64,000 nt of DNA from NCBI RefSeq assembly GCF_036271055.1, contig NZ_DATBBJ010000043.1, forward strand, positions 1-64,000, given 5' to 3'. The stretch is from Scandinavium sp036271055. GTDB taxonomy: Bacteria; Pseudomonadota; Gammaproteobacteria; Enterobacterales; Enterobacteriaceae. Positions 33,716 to 42,536 of this stretch are shown piece by piece. Every line of letters starts with the position of its first letter. The first letter of the stretch is position 1. The notes beneath the pieces were generated by a model. It saw nothing but the letters and a program-made list of their open reading frames with translations, did not search any database and was not told the DNA's origin. Position numbers and translations under genes: made by a program.

Positions 33716-34927
33716 GTGAAGAACCGCACCGTAGGGAGTATTTTAATCGTCGCTGGCACCACTATTGGCGCGGGAATGTTGGCGATGCCACTGGCCTCGG
33801 CAGGCGTGGGTTTTGGCGTAACGTTGGCGTTACTGTTAAGTCTGTGGGCGCTGATGTGTTACACCGCGCTGCTGTTGCTCGAAGTTTATCAGCACGTGCC
33901 TGCCGATACCGGTTTGGGATCGCTGGCTTTGCGTTATCTCGGTCGTTACGGCCAATGGATAACGGGATTCAGCATGCTGTTCCTGATGTACGCCCTGACG
34001 GCGGCTTATGTCAGCGGAGCCGGTGAACTACTGGCATCGAGCCTCAGCCAGTGGCTGAATGTCGAACTGCCTCCGGCGGCAGGCGTACTGCTTTTTACTG
34101 CCGTGGGCGGTGGCGTAATTTGTGTCGGCACGACGCTGGTTGATTTGTTCAACCGTTTCCTGTTCAGCGCAAAAATCATCTTTCTTATAGTGATGCTGGC
34201 ACTGCTGTTGCCACATATTCATCAGATGAACCTGCTGACCTTACCGTTGCAACAGGGCCTGGCGTTATCGGCCATTCCGGTTATTTTCACCTCCTTTGGC
34301 TTCCACGGCAGCGTGCCGAGCATCGTGAGTTATATGAATGGCGATGTGCGCAAACTGCGTCGCATTTTTGTTATCGGCAGCTTTATTCCACTGGTGGCGT
34401 ACATCTTCTGGCAGATAGCGACGCTCGGCAGCATTGAATCCCCGGTGTTTAGTTCGCTGCTGGCGAGCCATGCGGGTCTGAATGGGCTGTTAGAGGCGAT
34501 TCGCGCCGTGGTTGCTTCTCCGCATGTAGAGCTTGCAGTACACCTGTTTGCCGACCTGGCACTGGCGACCTCTTTCCTGGGTGTGGCTTTGGGGCTGTTT
34601 GATTACCTTGCCGACCTGTTCCAGCGTAAAAACAGCGTGACCGGACGCCTGCAAACCGGGGCGATTACCTTCCTGCCACCGCTGGCATTTGCCTTGTTCT
34701 ACCCGCGCGGATTCGTGATGGCGCTCGGTTACGCTGGTGTGGCCCTGGCGGTGTTGGCGCTGATCATCCCTTCATTATTAACGCTGAAAAGTCGCCAGCA
34801 GCATCCACAGGCGGCCTATCGCGTAGTCGGTGGCACACCTGCACTATGGCTGGTCTTCGGCTGTGGGATTGCAGTCATTCTGGTGCAAATCGCGATTGCT
34901 GCTGGAATGCTGCCTTCGGTTGGGTAA
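33716..34927 (+). CDS. tyrP: Tyrosine-specific transport protein TyrP
   Basis: Inner-membrane proton-driven tyrosine importer of the aromatic amino acid permease family (HAAAP). 403 residues, as in E. coli, with about eleven hydrophobic segments. The N-terminal MKNRTVGSILIVAGTTIGAG and the FTSFGFHGSVPSIVSYM motif match TyrP. The start is GTG at 33716 with AGAGGA upstream. It has its own TyrR-controlled promoter and a strong terminator. Confidence 0.96.
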   Translation: MKNRTVGSILIVAGTTIGAGMLAMPLASAGVGFGVTLALLLSLWALMCYTALLLLEVYQHVPADTGLGSLALRYLGRYGQWITGFSMLFLMYALTAAYVSGAGELLASSLSQWLNVELPPAAGVLLFTAVGGGVICVGTTLVDLFNRFLFSAKIIFLIVMLALLLPHIHQMNLLTLPLQQGLALSAIPVIFTSFGFHGSVPSIVSYMNGDVRKLRRIFVIGSFIPLVAYIFWQIATLGSIESPVFSSLLASHAGLNGLLEAIRAVVASPHVELAVHLFADLALATSFLGVALGLFDYLADLFQRKNSVTGRLQTGAITFLPPLAFALFYPRGFVMALGYAGVALAVLALIIPSLLTLKSRQQHPQAAYRVVGGTPALWLVFGCGIAVILVQIAIAAGMLPSVG

Positions 34928-34945
34928 TTCATAATAACGAAAAGC

Positions 34946-34979
34946 AAAACGCCTGAGGGAATCATCCATCAGGCGTTTT
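34946..34979. terminator. Terminator between tyrP and yecA
   Basis: AAAACGCCTGA (34946-34956) pairs with TCAGGCGTTTT (34969-34979), followed by more Ts on the plus strand and preceded by an A-rich run. It lies 18 bp after tyrP and serves both convergent genes. Confidence 0.9.
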
Positions 34980-35001
34980 TTTATGGTCGACAATGAGCGT
35001 C

Positions 35002-35667
35002 TTATTTCAGACAGCAGCTTTTGTATTTCTTCCCGCTGCCACAAGGACATGGATCGTTGCGTCCCGTTTTACTCTCATTCTTAATCGGCTGTTTTACCGG
35101 CGCGACTTGTGGATTATCGAGCCAGTAATGGCAGAGCGTTAACGCTGCGGGTTTCAGCAGATCGACGCTCGCAATATACTCTTCAGCAGAAAGCGCTTCG
35201 AGGCGAGGGAAATTCTCTTCGCTGCCGTGCAGAGCGATAACATCCAGTTGCGGCTGCAAACTTTCCGGTAGCGCCGACCAGTCACTTAACCCAACGCCGC
35301 GCATGTAACCGAAGCACCACTCTTCAACGATGGTTATCTCCTGACCTTCTTCTTCGCGCGTGCCGAATAGCGGTTCGTACTGATCGGGATAATCGCCAAG
35401 GCGCTCGCTGATATCGTCCATGTGCTGCAAAGCCAGGTTGACGAAATGATCGCGCTCGCGGTCATTTTCCCAACGAGGAACAAAATCTGCGCCACCCCAC
35501 ACCGCCAGCATCCACTCAGCAGGTTCAATCTCGACCGGAGAGGAAAGGATCGCCGTCAGCATGCCATCCAGCTCCGAGACATCCATCACGGCCTGTTCGT
35601 TGCCATAACGGACCAGGACATCGTCCAGCCACTCAAGTTCGCTTTCGTTTAACGGTCCGGTTTTCAT
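35002..35667 (-). CDS. yecA: YecA (UPF0149 / SEC-C motif protein)
   Basis: 221 residues, same length as E. coli YecA. An N-terminal UPF0149 (YgfB/YecA) domain is followed by a C-terminal metal-binding SEC-C motif RNDPCPCGSGKKYKSCC, like that of SecA. E. coli YecA (AscA) binds ribosomes and metal. The gene lies between tyrP and the tRNA operon as in E. coli. Confidence 0.95.
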   Translation of the reverse strand: MKTGPLNESELEWLDDVLVRYGNEQAVMDVSELDGMLTAILSSPVEIEPAEWMLAVWGGADFVPRWENDRERDHFVNLALQHMDDISERLGDYPDQYEPLFGTREEEGQEITIVEEWCFGYMRGVGLSDWSALPESLQPQLDVIALHGSEENFPRLEALSAEEYIASVDLLKPAALTLCHYWLDNPQVAPVKQPIKNESKTGRNDPCPCGSGKKYKSCCLK

Positions 35668-35782
35668 TACTGAGTACTCATGTTGGAAGTGTGTTTACCC
35701 GTCATACTTCAAGCTGCTGGTACGTTGGCTGCAACTCGAATTATCAAGGGTATAGAAGATAGAACATCAGGATCGCAAATAC

Positions 35783-35805
35783 AAAAAAACCACCCGAAGG
35801 TGGTT
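35783..35805 (-). terminator. Terminator of the tRNA Gly-Cys-Leu operon
   Basis: On the minus strand AACCACC-TTCG-GGTGGTT, a stem capped by a C(UUCG)G tetraloop, is followed by TTTTTGT. It lies 43 bp after the tRNA-Leu 3' end. Confidence 0.9.
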
Positions 35806-35847
35806 TCACGACACTGCTTATCATTGATTTTATTCTTTATTTTCCCA

Positions 35848-35934
35848 TGGTAGCCGGAGTGGGACTTGAACCCACACAGCGCGAACGCCGAGGGATTTTA
35901 AATCCCTTGTGTCTACCGATTCCACCATCCGGCC
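35848..35934 (-). tRNA. leuZ: tRNA-Leu (anticodon TAA)
   Basis: 87 bases on the minus strand with CCA encoded. Anticodon TAA lies in GGGATTTAAAATCCC; a long variable arm marks a class II tRNA. The acceptor stem closes with a G-T pair, as in E. coli leuZ. It is the last of three tRNA genes in the glyW-cysT-leuZ order. Confidence 0.97.
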
Positions 35935-35947
35935 TCGGGGAATAAAG

Positions 35948-36021
35948 TGGAGGCGCGTTCCGGAGTCGAACCGGACTAGACGGATTTGCAATCCGCTACA
36001 TAACCGCTTTGCTAACGCGCC
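35948..36021 (-). tRNA. cysT: tRNA-Cys (anticodon GCA)
   Basis: 74 bases, CCA encoded, anticodon GCA in GGATTGCAAATCC, acceptor arms GGCGCGT and ACGCGCC. It matches E. coli cysT in length and position, 13 bp before leuZ. Confidence 0.97.
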
Positions 36022-36058
36022 GAAGTACTCACACCCGCAATTGCCGATGCGTTTAAAC

Positions 36059-36134
<76 letters not shown>

Positions 36135-36298
36135 AGATCAGATGACTAACTTAATCATTTGATTTTGTTACCGTCTGGCAAGCTGTGCTGCCGTTCGATG
36201 CGATGCATTCTACTTACCTGACGCACTGAGTCAACGTTATTTTTCACCGCACCGGATCGTTTGATGAAATTTACGTCGAAACGATCACCGTTCGAGCA

Positions 36299-36847
36299 TC
36301 ACTGCTCCAGCAAATCGCCGCGAGCGGCGTTCAGGTACTGGAACATCGACCATAGCGTCAACACCGCAGCGACCATAAACAGGCCAATACCAGCCCACTC
36401 TACCCACTCGTTTGGACGCCACAACATCCACACCAGCGCCGCCATTTGTGCCGTGGTTTTCACTTTACCAATCCAGGACACCGCCACGTTGCTGCGTTTA
36501 CCGAGTTCAGCCATCCACTCACGCAATGCAGAGATGATAATCTCACGGGCAATCATGGTTGCCGCAGGCAGCGTGACCCACCAGGAGTGATAGTGTTCGA
36601 CGACCAGCACCATTGCAATAGCGACCATCACCTTATCCGCCACAGGATCGAGGAAGGCACCGAAACGGGTGCTCTGGTTCCAGCGACGCGCCAGATAGCC
36701 ATCAAACCAGTCGGTTATCGCCGCTACGAAGAAAATAAACGCGCAGGCAAACGGTGCCCAAACGAACGGCAGATAGAACGCCAGCACGAAAAAGGGGATC
36801 AGGATGACGCGGAACAATGTGAGCAATGTCGGGATATTAAATTGCAT
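36299..36847 (-). CDS. pgsA: Phosphatidylglycerophosphate synthase PgsA
   Basis: Inner-membrane enzyme joining CDP-diacylglycerol and glycerol-3-phosphate, the committed step to phosphatidylglycerol and cardiolipin. 182 residues, equal to E. coli PgsA, with several membrane helices and the CDP-alcohol phosphotransferase motif as TDWFDGYLARRWNQSTRFGAF followed by DPVADK. It lies 55 bp after uvrC in the uvrY-uvrC-pgsA-tRNA order. Confidence 0.96.
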   Translation of the reverse strand: MQFNIPTLLTLFRVILIPFFVLAFYLPFVWAPFACAFIFFVAAITDWFDGYLARRWNQSTRFGAFLDPVADKVMVAIAMVLVVEHYHSWWVTLPAATMIAREIIISALREWMAELGKRSNVAVSWIGKVKTTAQMAALVWMLWRPNEWVEWAGIGLFMVAAVLTLWSMFQYLNAARGDLLEQ

Positions 36848-36902
36848 GGCGACGGTAACTATCTGTTGTCAGTAAAATTAGCCCTATGTTGCTACAGAGC
36901 CC

Positions 36903-38735
36903 CTAATGTTTCAACGAGTAGAAGATCTTTTCTGCCAGACCGTGCGAAATGCCGGGCACTTTTGCGATATCTTCGACTGTCGCTTTTTGCAAACCTTGCA
37001 ATCCGCCCATGTATTTCAACAACATCTGGCGGCGCTTTGGCCCAACGCCTTCGATAGTCTCAAGCGTACTGGTACTTTTCACTTTAGCGCGTTTTTTTCG
37101 ATGACCGGTTATCGCATGGTCATGTGACTCATCGCGAATATGCTGAATAACGTGCAGCGCCGGAGAATCCGAAGGCAAGTTGAAGCCCTCCCCTTCCGGT
37201 TCGAAGTACAGCGTTTCAAGCCCTGCTTTACGGTCACTGCCCTTTGCCACGCCAAGCAGCAGCGGATGGTGTTTATCCCAGTTGACCTCAAGTTCAGCAA
37301 ACACCTGTTTGGCCTGACCGAGTTGCCCTTTACCGCCGTCAATCAGAATGACATCCGGAATTTTGCTCTCTTCAATATCTTTGCCATAGCGGCGGCGCAA
37401 TACCTGATTCATTGCCGCATAGTCATCGCCCGGCGTAATCCCGGTAATATTATAGCGGCGGTATTCGGCGCGTAGCGGGCCGTTGCTGTCAAACACCACG
37501 CAGGACGCTACAGTTTGTTCGCCCATCGTATGACTGATGTCAAAACACTCCATACGCTTAACCTCAGGCAGCTTGAGCTGAGTCGCCAGCGCTTGCAGAC
37601 GTTGAGTAATGGTCGAGTGTTGAGAAAGTTTGGTAACGAGCGCGGTCGCCGCATTTGTGCGAGCCAGCTTCAAATAACGCGCACGATCGCCGCGCGGTTT
37701 CGTCTGGATATTGATCCGCCGCCCGGCAAGTTCAGTCAGCGAATCGGAAAGCAGCGTTTGATCGCCGAGATTGAAATCCAATAAAATTTCGCCCGGCAGG
37801 GTACGAGCCTGGCTGCCCTGTAAATAGAACTGCCCGACAAACGTTTCTACGACTTCGCCTGATTCGGTGCCCGCTGGCACTTTCGGGAAATAGCTGCGAC
37901 TGCCAAGCACTTTACCCTGGCGGATAAACAGCACGTGTACGCAGGCCATTCCGCCGTTAAAGGCCACGCCGATAACATCCAGATCATCGCCTTCGTTAGA
38001 AACGAACTGTTTTTCCGTAACGCGACGTACCGCCTGGATTTGATCGCGAATGCGTGCGGCCTCTTCGAACGCCAGCGACTGGCTGGCCTTTTCCATTCGG
38101 GCCACCAGTTGATTCACAACCTGCTCATCTTTTCCGGCCAGGAACAGACGCACATAATCCACTTGTTCAACATACTCTTCTTCGCTGACAAGTCCTGCCA
38201 CGCATGGCCCGAGACAACGGCCAATCTGATATTGCAGACACGGGCGCGAACGGTTGCGGTAAACACTGTTTTCGCACTGACGAATTGGGAAAATCTTCTG
38301 CAACAGTGCCAACGTTTCGCGAACGGCATAACCATTGGGAAACGGGCCAAAATATTCGCCTTTCGCATGTTTCGCACCGCGATGCATTGCCAGGCGTGGG
38401 TGTGTGTCACTGCTCAGAAAAATAAACGGATAAGATTTGTCATCGCGCAACAGGACGTTATAGCGCGGCTGATACAACTTGATGTAGTTGTGCTCAAGCA
38501 GAAGCGCTTCTGTCTCGGTATGCGTGACGGTGACATCTATCTGGGAAATTTGCCCTACAAGCGCTTCGGTTTTACGCGACCCAAGGTTGCTACGAAAGTA
38601 GCTGGAAAGGCGTTTTTTGAGATCTTTGGCTTTGCCGACATAGATAACCGTGCCGCCGGCATCATACATACGATAGACGCCGGGCTGACTGGTCACGGTT
38701 TTAAGAAAGGCTTTTGAATCAAATACATCACTCAC
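36903..38735 (-). CDS. uvrC: UvrC excinuclease ABC subunit C
   Basis: Dual-incision endonuclease of nucleotide excision repair. I chose the GTG at 38735, overlapping the uvrY stop as GTGA, which gives 610 residues as in E. coli; an upstream start at 38762 would lie inside uvrY. The GIY-YIG domain (about 10-95) has GVYRMYDAGGTVIYVGKAKDLKKRL, then a UVR helical motif near 205-235, the RNase H-like domain (CFDISHTMGE) and C-terminal helix-hairpin-helix motifs (IEGVGPKRRQMLL). Confidence 0.97.
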   Translation of the reverse strand: MSDVFDSKAFLKTVTSQPGVYRMYDAGGTVIYVGKAKDLKKRLSSYFRSNLGSRKTEALVGQISQIDVTVTHTETEALLLEHNYIKLYQPRYNVLLRDDKSYPFIFLSSDTHPRLAMHRGAKHAKGEYFGPFPNGYAVRETLALLQKIFPIRQCENSVYRNRSRPCLQYQIGRCLGPCVAGLVSEEEYVEQVDYVRLFLAGKDEQVVNQLVARMEKASQSLAFEEAARIRDQIQAVRRVTEKQFVSNEGDDLDVIGVAFNGGMACVHVLFIRQGKVLGSRSYFPKVPAGTESGEVVETFVGQFYLQGSQARTLPGEILLDFNLGDQTLLSDSLTELAGRRINIQTKPRGDRARYLKLARTNAATALVTKLSQHSTITQRLQALATQLKLPEVKRMECFDISHTMGEQTVASCVVFDSNGPLRAEYRRYNITGITPGDDYAAMNQVLRRRYGKDIEESKIPDVILIDGGKGQLGQAKQVFAELEVNWDKHHPLLLGVAKGSDRKAGLETLYFEPEGEGFNLPSDSPALHVIQHIRDESHDHAITGHRKKRAKVKSTSTLETIEGVGPKRRQMLLKYMGGLQGLQKATVEDIAKVPGISHGLAEKIFYSLKH

Positions 38736-39388
38736 TGACTTGCTAACGACTCCGCATTGCATAGGCCATGGCGAATTGCTAAGTGAGTCAGCTCAACGTC
38801 ACCATGAATGTTCAATTTGCTAAACATACGATAGCGGTAGCTGTTCACCGTTTTAGGGCTGAGATTCAACTGCTCAGAAATCTCAGTCACCTTCTGACCT
38901 TTGGTGATCATCAGCATAATCTGCAATTCACGTTCAGACAAACTGGCAAACGGTGATTCTGTTTTTTCTGGCTCAATCTGACTCAACGCCATTTGCTGCG
39001 CGATGTCTGAGGCGATGTAGCGCTGACCCGCAAATACAGCGCGGATAGCGTTGACCACTTCCTGTGGTGCGGCACCTTTAGTGAGGTAGCCCGCGGCCCC
39101 TGCCTGCATGACTTTTGCGGGCAGTGGATTTTCCGTGTGAACGGTTAACATGATGACACGAGTATCTGAGGTGGATCGCGCAATTTTCCGCGTGGCTTCC
39201 AGCCCGCCAATACCTGGCATGTTCATATCCATTAGCACGACGTCTACCGGGTTGGCGCGGCACCATTTGACCGCATCTTCACCACAGCAGGCTTCACCAA
39301 CAACTTTAATACCCTTTATATCTTCCAGAATGCGTCGTATCCCTGCGCGCACTAGTTCGTGGTCATCAACAAGTAGGATGTTGATCAA
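38732..39388 (-). CDS. uvrY: UvrY response regulator (BarA/UvrY)
   Basis: Response regulator of the BarA-UvrY system, which activates the CsrB and CsrC small RNAs and so affects carbon metabolism, biofilm and motility. 218 residues as in E. coli: receiver domain with phospho-acceptor D54 (VVLMDMNMPG), then a LuxR-type helix-turn-helix (about 145-205, LSERELQIMLMITKG and LSPKTVNSYRYR). uvrC follows in a 4-bp overlap. Confidence 0.97.
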   Translation of the reverse strand: MINILLVDDHELVRAGIRRILEDIKGIKVVGEACCGEDAVKWCRANPVDVVLMDMNMPGIGGLEATRKIARSTSDTRVIMLTVHTENPLPAKVMQAGAAGYLTKGAAPQEVVNAIRAVFAGQRYIASDIAQQMALSQIEPEKTESPFASLSERELQIMLMITKGQKVTEISEQLNLSPKTVNSYRYRMFSKLNIHGDVELTHLAIRHGLCNAESLASQ

Positions 39389-39843
39389 AGGAATAATCTC
39401 CAGAATAGGGATAACGCAACTCTCTCTAAATTCGCGACCATATTAACGGGTTTTATCCCGACATTGAAAGGTAAAAAATGTCCCGATTAAGATTTCACTC
39501 GTGTTTCTGGAAATTAGAATGTACAACAACTGGAAAGAACCATAAAACAGTCAGATACGGCAACCACGTTTTTAAACACTTATCTCCAAAAAATTCTTAA
39601 AAACAAGACATTTTGCGCAGATGATAAATACGATTGCAAAAATGTAACAATAATTAACCGCGCATGAACCTATGCTAAACAAATAATCATTGAGACATTT
39701 CTCACCTGTCATTAATTATGCGTAAGCCCCTCTGATTGCAGAACAAAAAATCGACACTCCCGTTTTTCCCGATGCTTGTGGTATACTGCGCGACCTTTAC
39801 TGTTACACCCGCGTACGCGCGTAGAAATCCAACGAGGAAATAG
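39389..39843. promoter_or_regulatory. Divergent uvrY / yecF regulatory region
   Basis: 455 gene-free, AT-rich bases. On the yecF side there is an extended -10 promoter TGGTATACT (39779-39787) without a good -35. On the uvrY side the inverted repeat GACATT...AATGTC (about 39460-39482) could be a regulator site. SdiA activates uvrY in E. coli, but no certain SdiA box can be called. Confidence 0.5.
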
Positions 39844-40068
39844 ATGAGCACTCCTGATTTTTCCACTGCTGAAAATAATCAACAATTGTCCCAGGAAGTG
39901 TCTTGCCTGAAAGCGTTACTGACGCTGATGCTGCAGGCAATGGGTCAGGCAGACGCAGGACGCGTGATTTTGAAAATGGAAAAACAAATCACGCAGATGG
40001 AAGATGAAGCTCAGGCGGCAGTATTTTCCAGCACCGTTAAGCAGATTAAACAAGCTTACCGCCAGTGA
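39844..40068 (+). CDS. yecF: YecF (DUF2594) small conserved protein
   Basis: 74 residues, same length as E. coli YecF and nearly identical at both ends (MSTPDFSTAENNQ and KQIKQAYRQ). Helical, cytoplasmic, function unknown. CGAGGAAAT before the start is a good ribosome binding site. It is convergent with sdiA, as in E. coli. Confidence 0.95.
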   Translation: MSTPDFSTAENNQQLSQEVSCLKALLTLMLQAMGQADAGRVILKMEKQITQMEDEAQAAVFSSTVKQIKQAYRQ

Positions 40069-40074
40069 ATGTCG

Positions 40075-40100
40075 ACCGGCTGCGATTCGCAGCCGGTTTT
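40075..40100 (+). terminator. Terminator after yecF
   Basis: ACCGGCTGCG and CGCAGCCGGT form a perfect ten-pair stem around ATT, followed by TTT. It lies 6 bp after the yecF stop. Confidence 0.9.
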
Positions 40101-40128
40101 GCGTCTGGCACGCAGAACGGGGTTGCAG

Positions 40129-40851
40129 TCAGATAATCCCTATTGCTGCGGCATAGCAGGCAATCTGGGTTTTGTTCGGTGCATTAAATTTTTTCTGCAT
40201 ATTCTTTTGATGAAAATTCACCGTATTCTCGGATATCGACAGAATTATCGCTATTTCCGCTGATGTTTTCCCTTCCGCTGTCCACTTAAGAATTTCCAGC
40301 TCTCGTTTGCTGAACCGCATTTCCGGTGCCATCACCGTCGTATCCTCCATCCGCAGCAGTGATGCCATACTGAACTCCATCAGCGTTTGCAGACGCAGTT
40401 CTGTTTCATCATCCGTCAATGGATTGGCCTGATTACTCTCCCGCGAAACCGACAAAAACCCGAGCGCACGATTGGGCAGCATCAGCGACTGAGTAATTCC
40501 CCTGCGTAGGCCGTGATCTCGCGCCGCATCCCAAAACGCCTGCGTCTCGCTGAATAAGCGCTCATTCCAGGGAAGATGTCCGTTGCGGTAATTTTCGGCT
40601 TTAAGCACAGGATCGATAGCGAAATAATTTTCGGCCTGATAGTGATCCATCCATGCTTTGGGATACGTAGTATGCAAAGAGAGTTTAGGCCGGGTAAAAG
40701 GCACTGGATGGCGCACACAGAGCGCATACCAGTCATATTCCAGCGCGTTCGTTTGCTGTTGGAGAAGGGCGTAAACCTGATCGTTCGCCGTGGCAGCCTG
40801 AAATTGTTGCGAGATATCCTTCCGCCAATGAAAAAAGTCGATGTCCCTCAT
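40129..40851 (-). CDS. sdiA: SdiA LuxR-type quorum-sensing regulator
   Basis: Orphan acyl-homoserine-lactone receptor and transcription factor. 240 residues, the E. coli length. The N-terminal ligand-binding domain (about 20-165) keeps WYALCVRHPVPF and YPKAWMDHYQAENYFAIDP, including the W, Y and D of LuxR pockets. The C-terminal helix-turn-helix (about 175-235) has SKRELEILKWTAEGKTSAEI. No luxI gene is in the window, consistent with sensing other species' signals. Confidence 0.96.
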   Translation of the reverse strand: MRDIDFFHWRKDISQQFQAATANDQVYALLQQQTNALEYDWYALCVRHPVPFTRPKLSLHTTYPKAWMDHYQAENYFAIDPVLKAENYRNGHLPWNERLFSETQAFWDAARDHGLRRGITQSLMLPNRALGFLSVSRESNQANPLTDDETELRLQTLMEFSMASLLRMEDTTVMAPEMRFSKRELEILKWTAEGKTSAEIAIILSISENTVNFHQKNMQKKFNAPNKTQIACYAAAIGII

Positions 40852-41072
40852 AACTGACGAGAAAACTCCTGAGTGATAATCATTCCTATGAATACAAGCA
40901 AACTAACACATAAACACCGTTTATATATGCGAAATATCGTGGAGAGTGGAAATAATCTGCTATGCCCTGCTGTTCCCACGCAAACTTGTGGATGAAACCA
41001 TTGTTCGGTGGTGCAAGAAGGCTATTTGAAGAACAAATTAAACTTAAGTGAAATTTAAATCAGCAGGGGAAA

Positions 41073-41095
41073 GTGGCCTGAAACCCTCAGGCCAC
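41073..41095 (-). terminator. Terminator of the cystine operon (after tcyN)
   Basis: GTGGCCTGA and TCAGGCCAC form a nine-pair stem around AACCC. On the minus strand TTTCCCC follows. It lies 12 bp after the tcyN stop. Confidence 0.75.
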
Positions 41096-41106
41096 CTCAT
41101 CAGACG

Positions 41107-41859
41107 TTATTGCATGAGGAATTTTTCGAGGAACTGGCGAGTACGTGGCTGCTGCGGATTGGCAAACAGCGCTTTGGCTTCGCCCTGTTCCACAATGCGC
41201 CCCTGATCCATAAAAATTGCCCGGTCGGCTACATCACGCGCAAAACTCATTTCATGGGTCACGATAACCATCGTGCGCTTTTCGTGTGCCAGCTGTCGAA
41301 TGGTGCTTAACACTTCGCCAACCAACTCAGGATCCAGTGCTGACGTCGGTTCATCGAAAAGAATAACATCGGGTCGCATCGCCAGCGCACGAGCAATGGC
41401 CACACGCTGTTGCTGCCCGCCGGATAAACGTCGTGGATAACTGGTCTCTTTACCTGTCAGCCCCACTTTCGCCAACAACTCACGCGCACGGGCCGAGGCT
41501 TCACTCTTGCTTTCGCCTTTGACGATAACCGGTCCTTCAATAATATTCTCCAGCACAGTACGGTGTGGGAACAGATTGAAACTCTGGAACACAAAGCCGA
41601 CATGTTGGCGCAGGGTACGAATCAGCCCTTTCTGCTGACTCAACGGACGAGCGGTATCGATGGTGATGTCACCCACCCGAATGGTTCCGCTTTCAGGTTG
41701 TTCGAGCAAATTAATACTGCGCAGCAACGTGGTTTTACCGGAACCGCTCGGCCCGATAATCGCCACCACTTCGCCCTCTTTCACTTCCAGATCGATACCG
41801 TGCAATACCGTCTGTCCGTGGAATTTTTTCACCAGATTTTTAACGTCGATAGCACTCAT
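41107..41859 (-). CDS. tcyN: Cystine ABC transporter ATPase TcyN (YecC)
   Basis: ATPase of the cystine/diaminopimelate importer TcyJLN. 250 residues as in E. coli. Walker A GPSGSGKTTLL (about 35), Q-loop FQSFNLFPH, signature RLSGGQQQRVAIARA, Walker B VILFDEPTSALDPE, and a switch histidine in VIVTHEMSFA. It overlaps tcyL by 4 bp. Confidence 0.96.
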   Translation of the reverse strand: MSAIDVKNLVKKFHGQTVLHGIDLEVKEGEVVAIIGPSGSGKTTLLRSINLLEQPESGTIRVGDITIDTARPLSQQKGLIRTLRQHVGFVFQSFNLFPHRTVLENIIEGPVIVKGESKSEASARARELLAKVGLTGKETSYPRRLSGGQQQRVAIARALAMRPDVILFDEPTSALDPELVGEVLSTIRQLAHEKRTMVIVTHEMSFARDVADRAIFMDQGRIVEQGEAKALFANPQQPRTRQFLEKFLMQ

Positions 41860-42524
41860 TTTGGATCACGCTCCTGACGGTTCAGCTGGTTTTCGAAGTA
41901 GTTTTGTAATGCGGACAACACGGTCGCCATCACCCAATAAATCAGCGATGCCGCAAGATACATGGTGAACACTTCCAGCGTACGCGAGGTGATGAGCTGG
42001 GCCTGACGGAACAGTTCCGGTACCTGAATTGTCGCCGCCAGCGAGGTGTCTTTCACCAGGCTGATAAAACTGTTGGATAACGGCGGTAAAGCGACACGCG
42101 CGGCCTGTGGCAAAATAGCGCGACGCAGCGTTTGCCACGGCGTCATGCCAATACTGGCCGCCGCTTCCCACTGGCCTTTATCAATCGATGAAATCGCCGC
42201 ACGCAGCGTTTCAGACGTATACGCCGCAGTATTGAGAGACAGACCAATCATCGCTGCCGGGATAGGATCGAGTTCGATGCCAAACTGCGGCAAACCGTAG
42301 TAGATCATAAACAATTGGGCGATAAGCGGCGTGCCACGGAAAATGGAGGTATAGAAACGGGCGATCCAGCGCACTGGCCCAATGGGCGACATGCGCATCA
42401 ACGCCAGTAAAAAACCAAGCACCAGGCCGAAGAACATCCCGCCAATACTGAGCTGTAAAGTAAACACCGCCCCTTTCAGCAGGTACGGTAGCGAGTCGAT
42501 AACCAGTTGGATACTTTCTTGCAT
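41856..42524 (-). CDS. tcyL: Cystine ABC transporter permease TcyL (YecS)
   Basis: Inner-membrane permease of the cystine importer. 222 residues as in E. coli, with about five hydrophobic segments and the HisM-type loop EAAASIGMTPWQTLRRAILPQA that contacts the ATPase. It follows dcyD by 12 bp and overlaps tcyN by 4 bp. Confidence 0.96.
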   Translation of the reverse strand: MQESIQLVIDSLPYLLKGAVFTLQLSIGGMFFGLVLGFLLALMRMSPIGPVRWIARFYTSIFRGTPLIAQLFMIYYGLPQFGIELDPIPAAMIGLSLNTAAYTSETLRAAISSIDKGQWEAAASIGMTPWQTLRRAILPQAARVALPPLSNSFISLVKDTSLAATIQVPELFRQAQLITSRTLEVFTMYLAASLIYWVMATVLSALQNYFENQLNRQERDPK

Positions 42525-42536
42525 TGTGGCTTCTTA

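Noticed and set aside
37935..38717. 260-codon open frame antisense to uvrC
   Set aside because: Shadow of a conserved gene; translation has no protein-like family features.
40872..40890. Possible Fur box (GATAATCATT core) upstream of sdiA
   Set aside because: Only about 12 of 19 positions fit the consensus, and there is no reason to expect Fur control of sdiA.
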